From assembly GCF_000336615.1 (NCBI RefSeq), contig NZ_AOLW01000047.1, positions 167,702 to 231,701 of the forward strand: DNA of 64,000 bases. Direction: 5' to 3'. Both the position numbers and the translations under genes were made by a program. Positions 59,268-64,000 of the stretch are shown here, in pieces. The notes under the pieces were generated by a model. It had not been told where the DNA came from and did no database searches. It saw nothing but the letters and a program-made list of their open reading frames with translations. Source of the stretch: Haloarcula amylolytica JCM 13557 (GTDB lineage: Archaea; Halobacteriota; Halobacteria; Halobacteriales; Haloarculaceae). Within the stretch, counting starts at the first letter, position 1. Each line of letters begins with the position of its first letter.

Positions 59268-60788
59268 ATGACTGACGACCTCCTCGACTCGCCCGGCGGT
59301 CGGCTGCTGGTCAGCGTTGCCGCCGCCATCGCGGGCCTGGCCGGCTCTTACGCGGTGACCGGCTACGCACCCGCGTTCGTCGCCTCACCTATTGAGCGGA
59401 CGCTCGCACGGTCGATGCCCGGTATCGTCGTCTCGACTGCCATCTCGACGCTCGGCAGCCTCGGCCAACAGCTCAATCTCCTGCTCGCTATCGGACTCGC
59501 GGGGCTGTTCATTGCGCTGGCAGCCAGGGCAGCAATCCTCACCGGCCAACTGGCGAACAACCGCGCCCTCCCGGTCGTCGGAACGGCTGTCGTGACCTGG
59601 GCCGTGAGCGTCGTCCTCACCGGCGAGGTCGTCCTCGCGGCCGGTCCGGCGGTTCCCGCCGCCGCCGTTGTCGGACTCGCACAGACACTCGACAGATTCG
59701 GTGGTCCGATGTCACCGATCTCCTCGAAACGGCGGCGGGCGCTCTCGACGGTCGGCGCGGCCGTCGGCGCGGCGACGGTCGGCTACGCGGCTGGCAACCA
59801 GCGGTCGGTCGTCGCGACGGGTGACGATGCGCCCGCACTCAACGCGCCGGGGGCCGATCTCGACGATCTCGACGAAAAGCTCGCCGTCGCAGCGGACTAT
59901 TCCCTGGGCTTCGACGATATCGACCCGCTGGTCAGCGAGAACTTCTACGAGGTCGACATCAACTCTATCGACCCGGAACTCTCGGCCCCGGACTGGTCGC
60001 TTTCGATCACCGGCGCCGTCGAGGAGGAGGTCACGCTCACCTACGCGGACCTGCTGGAGATGGATGCCGAAAACCGGTTCGTTACGCTCCGTTGCGTGGG
60101 CGAGCGCCTCAACGGCTACAAGACGGACACCGCGCTGTGGACTGGCGTTCCCGTCGACAGCCTCCTCGAAGAAGCCGGCGTCCAGAGTGGCTGTGAATGC
60201 GTCATGCTCCGAGCCGAGGACGACTACTACGAGGAGTTCCCCATCGACGCGCTCCGGGGCGGGATGCTCGCCTACGGCATGAACGGAAAGGTCCTCCCGC
60301 GCGGCCACGGCTACCCCGTCCGAGCACTGGTCCCCGGCCACTGGGGCGAAGTCAACGTCAAGTGGCTCTCGGAGATCGAAGTGCTGGACGAGGAAGCCGA
60401 CGGCTACTGGGAGAAACGCGGTTGGCAGGGGACCGGCCCCGTCAATCCGGTTGCCAAGCTCCACCACGAATCGATGCTTTCGGACGGTCGCCGGCGCATC
60501 GGCGGCCACGCCTACGCCGGCCTGCACGGCGTCCAGCGCGTCGAAGTCTCCACCGACGGCGGCGAGACGTGGGCGGACGCGACGCTCTCGGACCAACTGC
60601 CGGCCGCCAGCGGCGACGGCCCCGCAGAGGACGCGTGGCGACAGTGGGAGTACACCTACGACCCACCGTCCGGCGGCCACACCGTCGTCGTCCGGATGGT
60701 CGACCAGCGCGGCGAGGTGCAGCCTGAGGAGGAGACCGATTCCTATCCCAGCGGTCCCTCGGGATGGGTCTCCAAGCAGTATTCGTAG
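59268..60788 (+). CDS. Membrane-anchored sulfite-oxidase-type molybdopterin oxidoreductase
   Basis: 506 residues. About four N-terminal membrane helices (to about 150), then a molybdopterin-binding domain (about 200-370) with the Mo-ligating Cys in TLRCVGE and typical motifs GVPVDSLLEEAGV, DALRGGMLAYGMNG, and HGYPVRALVPGHWG. A dimerisation-type Ig domain follows (GLHGVQRVEVSTDGGETW). The substrate is unknown; it may be reductase- or oxidase-like. Confidence 0.9.
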   Translation: MTDDLLDSPGGRLLVSVAAAIAGLAGSYAVTGYAPAFVASPIERTLARSMPGIVVSTAISTLGSLGQQLNLLLAIGLAGLFIALAARAAILTGQLANNRALPVVGTAVVTWAVSVVLTGEVVLAAGPAVPAAAVVGLAQTLDRFGGPMSPISSKRRRALSTVGAAVGAATVGYAAGNQRSVVATGDDAPALNAPGADLDDLDEKLAVAADYSLGFDDIDPLVSENFYEVDINSIDPELSAPDWSLSITGAVEEEVTLTYADLLEMDAENRFVTLRCVGERLNGYKTDTALWTGVPVDSLLEEAGVQSGCECVMLRAEDDYYEEFPIDALRGGMLAYGMNGKVLPRGHGYPVRALVPGHWGEVNVKWLSEIEVLDEEADGYWEKRGWQGTGPVNPVAKLHHESMLSDGRRRIGGHAYAGLHGVQRVEVSTDGGETWADATLSDQLPAASGDGPAEDAWRQWEYTYDPPSGGHTVVVRMVDQRGEVQPEEETDSYPSGPSGWVSKQYS

Positions 60789-60831
60789 TGCAAAGCGAGC
60801 GGCACATACCGCTGTAGTCGCTATCGTGGGT

Positions 60832-61122
60832 ATGGACGAGACGATTGCCGGCGAGGTCATCCACGTCGTGGAGCCGGCCGAGCACGAGGATTACGACTTC
60901 GAGCCCAAGATGGCGTCGCTCGCGGACTCGCGCTACGTCATCGTCTGTCGCAAGGGCGGGAAGCCATCGTGGCTCGAACGGATCGCGGCCTTTCTCCGCC
61001 GCCAGCCTATCGAGCCGGTGACGCTCGTCGCGGACTCGGCGGCCGAGGAGGGCGCAGAAATAATGGCGGTTGTCGAAGAGACTGGTATTTCTGGCGTGTA
61101 CGACGTGACGGAATTTCGATAG
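60832..61122 (+). CDS. Conserved haloarchaeal small protein
   Basis: 96 residues: MDETIAGEVIHVVEPAEHEDYDFEPKM... with a helical SWLERIAAFLRRQPIEPVTLVADSAAEE and a strand end. It starts 43 bases past the molybdoenzyme and may be co-transcribed with it. Function unknown. Confidence 0.65.
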   Translation: MDETIAGEVIHVVEPAEHEDYDFEPKMASLADSRYVIVCRKGGKPSWLERIAAFLRRQPIEPVTLVADSAAEEGAEIMAVVEETGISGVYDVTEFR

Positions 61123-61204
61123 CAGAACGCGACGGGACAGCGCGGACAGAAAAGAACGGCCGCAGGCGCGTCGAAATCAGAATCCGCGTCTCAGGCGGTA
61201 GCGT

Positions 61205-64000
61205 TCAGCACTCGGACCAGCCACAGGACTCGCAGGTCTTGCAACCCTCTGAGTAGTACAGCGACAGCGAGCCACAGTCAGGACACTCCGGGCTTTCGCC
61301 GGCGTCGATGATGTCCTGCTGGTCGCCACCTGCGTCAGATGCGGCGGCGGCCGCACCGCCGTCAGTCTGGGTCTGCGTGGCGGTCTCGCCGTCGGCCTTC
61401 TCGGCAGTCTCCTCCAGCGTAGTCTGGTCGGGGTAGGCCTTGTCGACGTCGCCGTCGAGGTAGCGGCGCAGGGCTGTGCCGATGGCGTCCGGGATGGACT
61501 GGATCTGCTCGCCCTTGTCCCAGGCGACCTTCGGCGACCGGATGCCCTGCAGTTCGTCGGCGATCTCTTCGGGGTCGACGCCCGAGCGCAGCGCCGTCGA
61601 GATGGTCTTGGCCAGCGCCTCGGTGAAGGAGGCAGTGAAGCCACCGGAGTTGCCGATGTTGGCGAACAGTTCGAACGGCCGGTCGGCCTCGGGGTCCTCG
61701 TTGATGTTGACGTAGAGCTTCCCGTAGCCGGTGTCGATGCGCTGGGTCACGCCGTGGAGTACGTCCGGCCGAGTCTGCTTCTCGGCGTACTCGGCGTCCC
61801 CGTCGGCGACACCAAGCACCTGTTCGATGGACTCGTCGATAGCCGCCTGGACGGCCTCGTCTTCGAGGAAGCCCTCGATACCGCCGAAGACCTCCTCGAT
61901 CTGGGCGACGATCTCGTCGGCGTCCATGTCCGAGAACTCCGTGTTCTGGGCGCGCGTCGTCAGCACCTGCTTGCTGCGGGTGCCGTCGCGGTAGTAGGTG
62001 ACGCCCTTGCCGCCGTGGTCGTAGATGTACTCGAACACTTCGGCAGCGTCTTCGGTCGTGGAGTCGTTCGGGGCGTTGACCGTCTTCGAGATGGCGGAGT
62101 CGACGCCTTCCTGACAGGCCACCTGAATGCCGGCGTGCTGCTTCGCCGAGAGGTCGCCAGTGGTGACGAACAGTTCGCCGATAGCGTCGGGCACGGTCGT
62201 CAGCCCGTCGACGCCGTCGAACTCGTTGTTCGCCATCTGCTCCTGAGCCTCCTGTTTGACGGCCTCGACGTCGATGTCGTTGTCCTCCAGCGCGCGGAGG
62301 AAGTAGTCGTCGAACTCCACGAGCATCTCGTCGCCCTGCACGTCGTCGGAGACGTTCTTGTAGTAGGCGACGTTGTAGATCGGCTCACACCCGCCGGTGG
62401 TGTTGCCGATCATCGAAGTCGTCCCGGTCGGGGCGATGGTCGTGGTGTTGTGGTTCCGAATCGGGTAGCCGTCAGCCCAGTCGCCGGCGTCCTCGCCGGT
62501 CTGCTTCTCGAACCACTCGGGGTAGTCCGTCGGGTTCGCGTACTTGGAGTTCTCCCACTCGGAGAAGACACCACGGTCCTCGGCGAGTTCGTGGCTCGCG
62601 GCCTTGGACCCGTGGTTGATGTGGCGCATCGTCTGGCGGGCGATCTCGTTGGCCTCTTCGGTCCCGTAGGCGACGCCGAGCTGGATGTACAGCTGGGCCA
62701 GGCCCATGATACCGAGGCCGATCTTGCGCATCTCCCGGACCTTCTGCTCGATCTTCTCGACCGGGAAGTCGGACATCGTGACGACGTTTTCGAGGAAGCG
62801 GGTACCGAGTTCGATGCGGCGGTCGAACTCCTCCCAGTCGATGGCGTCCTCGAGGAACGCGTCGATAGCTGCCTCCTTCGAGTCGTACTCGCCGGCGTGC
62901 TGGTCCGACCAGACGCGCCAGTCCGGCGCGTCTTCGGCGGCCAGCGTCGAGAGGTTGATGTGCCCGAGGTTGCAGGCCTCGTACTCCTCGAGGGGCTGTT
63001 CGCCACACGGGTTCGTGGCGAGAATCTCGTGGTCGGGGTGCTCCTCGACGTCGAAGGAGTGCTGCTTGTTCACCCGTTCGAGGTAGATGACGCCGGGCTC
63101 GCCGTTCTCGTGAGCGCCCTCGACGATGTCGTCCCAGAGTTCCTCGGCCGGAATCGAGAGCTCCTCGCCGACCTCGACGTGCTCGCCGAGGCCGAACATG
63201 TCGTACAGTTCCTTCGTCTCCTCGGTGGCGATGTGGGCCTCGCCCGTTCGCGGGTTGGTGAAGGTGAACTCCTCACCGGCCTTCAGCGCCTCCATGAAGT
63301 CGTCGGTGACGCCGACGGAGATGTTGAAGTTCGAGAGGTGGCCCTCGACGGCGTTGCGGAGGTGCTTTGGCACCTTTCCGTCGTCGTCGATGAGTTCGCG
63401 GGCCTCCTCCAGCGCCTCGGCGAAGGAGTTGTGCGTGAAGTCGTCCGGGTCGTTCAGGCGCAGCGTCTCGGCGAGCGAGACGTCCTTGTTCTTGGCGTGG
63501 ATGAACTGGATGACGTCCGGATGGGAGACGCGCATGACGCCCATCTGTGCGCCGCGGCGGGCGCCACCCTGGGCGATAGTCTCGCACATCTGGTCGTACG
63601 TCCGCATGAACGTGATGGGGCCGGACGCGATGCCGCCGGTCGAGCCGACGGGGTCGCCGTACGGGCGGAGCTTCCAGAACGCGTAGCCCATGCCACCGCC
63701 GGACTGGAAGACCTGTGCGGCCTCCTTGGCGGTCTGGTGGATGTCGTCGATGTCGTCACCAGGGGAGTCGACGAAACAGGCCGAAAGCTGCTGGAGTTCG
63801 TCGCCAGCGTTCATCAGCGTCGGCGAGTTCGGCATGAAGGAGAGCTGCTCCATCTGCTCCTGGAATGCGTCGGCGGTCGATTCGACGTGGTCGCGGACGC
63901 CCTCAGGAAGTTCCGGCACGACCGTCTCGTAGGCGAACTTGTTGACGTTGTAGACAGAGAGCTCGGTCTCGACGTCGTCGTCGACGGACGTTCCCTTGCC
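61205..64000 (-). CDS. nrdJ: Class II (adenosylcobalamin-dependent) ribonucleotide reductase, C-terminal part
   Basis: 931 residues are visible; the N terminus lies beyond the window. SACFVDSPGDD has the first active-site Cys, NPCGEQPLEEYEACNLGHINL carries the radical-site Cys and Glu, and PTGTTSMIGNTTGGCEP is the conserved loop. The C terminus has a four-Cys zinc ribbon (CPDCGSLSLYYSEGCKTCESCG) typical of archaeal NrdJ. It makes deoxyribonucleotides without oxygen dependence. Confidence 0.93.
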   Translation of the reverse strand, partial: GKGTSVDDDVETELSVYNVNKFAYETVVPELPEGVRDHVESTADAFQEQMEQLSFMPNSPTLMNAGDELQQLSACFVDSPGDDIDDIHQTAKEAAQVFQSGGGMGYAFWKLRPYGDPVGSTGGIASGPITFMRTYDQMCETIAQGGARRGAQMGVMRVSHPDVIQFIHAKNKDVSLAETLRLNDPDDFTHNSFAEALEEARELIDDDGKVPKHLRNAVEGHLSNFNISVGVTDDFMEALKAGEEFTFTNPRTGEAHIATEETKELYDMFGLGEHVEVGEELSIPAEELWDDIVEGAHENGEPGVIYLERVNKQHSFDVEEHPDHEILATNPCGEQPLEEYEACNLGHINLSTLAAEDAPDWRVWSDQHAGEYDSKEAAIDAFLEDAIDWEEFDRRIELGTRFLENVVTMSDFPVEKIEQKVREMRKIGLGIMGLAQLYIQLGVAYGTEEANEIARQTMRHINHGSKAASHELAEDRGVFSEWENSKYANPTDYPEWFEKQTGEDAGDWADGYPIRNHNTTTIAPTGTTSMIGNTTGGCEPIYNVAYYKNVSDDVQGDEMLVEFDDYFLRALEDNDIDVEAVKQEAQEQMANNEFDGVDGLTTVPDAIGELFVTTGDLSAKQHAGIQVACQEGVDSAISKTVNAPNDSTTEDAAEVFEYIYDHGGKGVTYYRDGTRSKQVLTTRAQNTEFSDMDADEIVAQIEEVFGGIEGFLEDEAVQAAIDESIEQVLGVADGDAEYAEKQTRPDVLHGVTQRIDTGYGKLYVNINEDPEADRPFELFANIGNSGGFTASFTEALAKTISTALRSGVDPEEIADELQGIRSPKVAWDKGEQIQSIPDAIGTALRRYLDGDVDKAYPDQTTLEETAEKADGETATQTQTDGGAAAAASDAGGDQQDIIDAGESPECPDCGSLSLYYSEGCKTCESCGWSEC

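Noticed and set aside
56414-59329. Longer start for the histidine kinase (112 extra residues)
   Set aside because: The extra stretch crosses the opposite-strand zinc microprotein's region and has Ser/Arg/Thr-rich non-coding character. The ATG at 58993 begins exactly at the receiver domain.

Overview
The window is a haloarchaeal chromosome segment (class Halobacteria). Evidence: GC-rich DNA, strongly acidic proteins, a HalX response regulator, many small CPxC zinc proteins, an intron-containing elongator tRNA-Met, and leaderless promoters with TATA boxes about 25-30 bases ahead of start codons. The gene set fits a Haloarcula-like organism, but species cannot be decided from sequence alone.

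Layout. 1-4840 is host DNA: a truncated M50 protease, small conserved haloarchaeal proteins, an SDR oxidoreductase, a PPOX-type flavoprotein and a HalX response regulator. 4841-53845 is an integrated tailed provirus of about 49 kb. It is bounded by a 14-bp direct repeat that is the 3' end of the tRNA-Met gene, with a tyrosine integrase just inside the left end. 53832-53976 is the intact tRNA-Met with a predicted 71-nt intron. 54122-64000 is host DNA again: a PH-like protein, a TVP38-type membrane protein, a PAS/REC histidine kinase, a sulfite-oxidase-type molybdoenzyme and a class II ribonucleotide reductase.

Inside the provirus. The early part has two similar switch modules. Each is a train of tiny overlapping minus-strand genes facing a plus-strand winged-helix protein across an inverted-repeat operator (around 10.2 kb and 19.2 kb). 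Between them lie a type IIG restriction-modification enzyme, an Orc1/Cdc6 initiator with an AT-rich flank, and a P-loop protein. An XPB-like helicase follows the second switch. From 21.5 to 29.0 kb is a cargo zone: small membrane proteins, a regulator with a DUF457-type membrane protein, an intracellular subtilase with a free-standing propeptide/inhibitor-like partner, a 24-repeat CRISPR array of haloarchaeal type I-B repeat type without cas genes, and a TnpB. From 53.7 kb down to 29.0 kb runs the late operon on the minus strand: terminase small and large subunits, portal, protease, scaffold, HK97-type capsid, connectors, tail spike, tail tube, tail assembly chaperone with a classical -1 frameshift site, a short tape measure, and tail tip proteins. 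A membrane-protein cassette interrupts the tail genes.

Most notable: the trailer-end spacer of the CRISPR array matches a gene of this same provirus at 25 of 27 positions, in the same reading frame, but diverges over the seed end. The array therefore appears to have targeted a relative of its own carrier. This suggests an inter-virus exclusion system that borrows host Cas proteins, placed in one cargo zone with a protease/propeptide pair and a TnpB.
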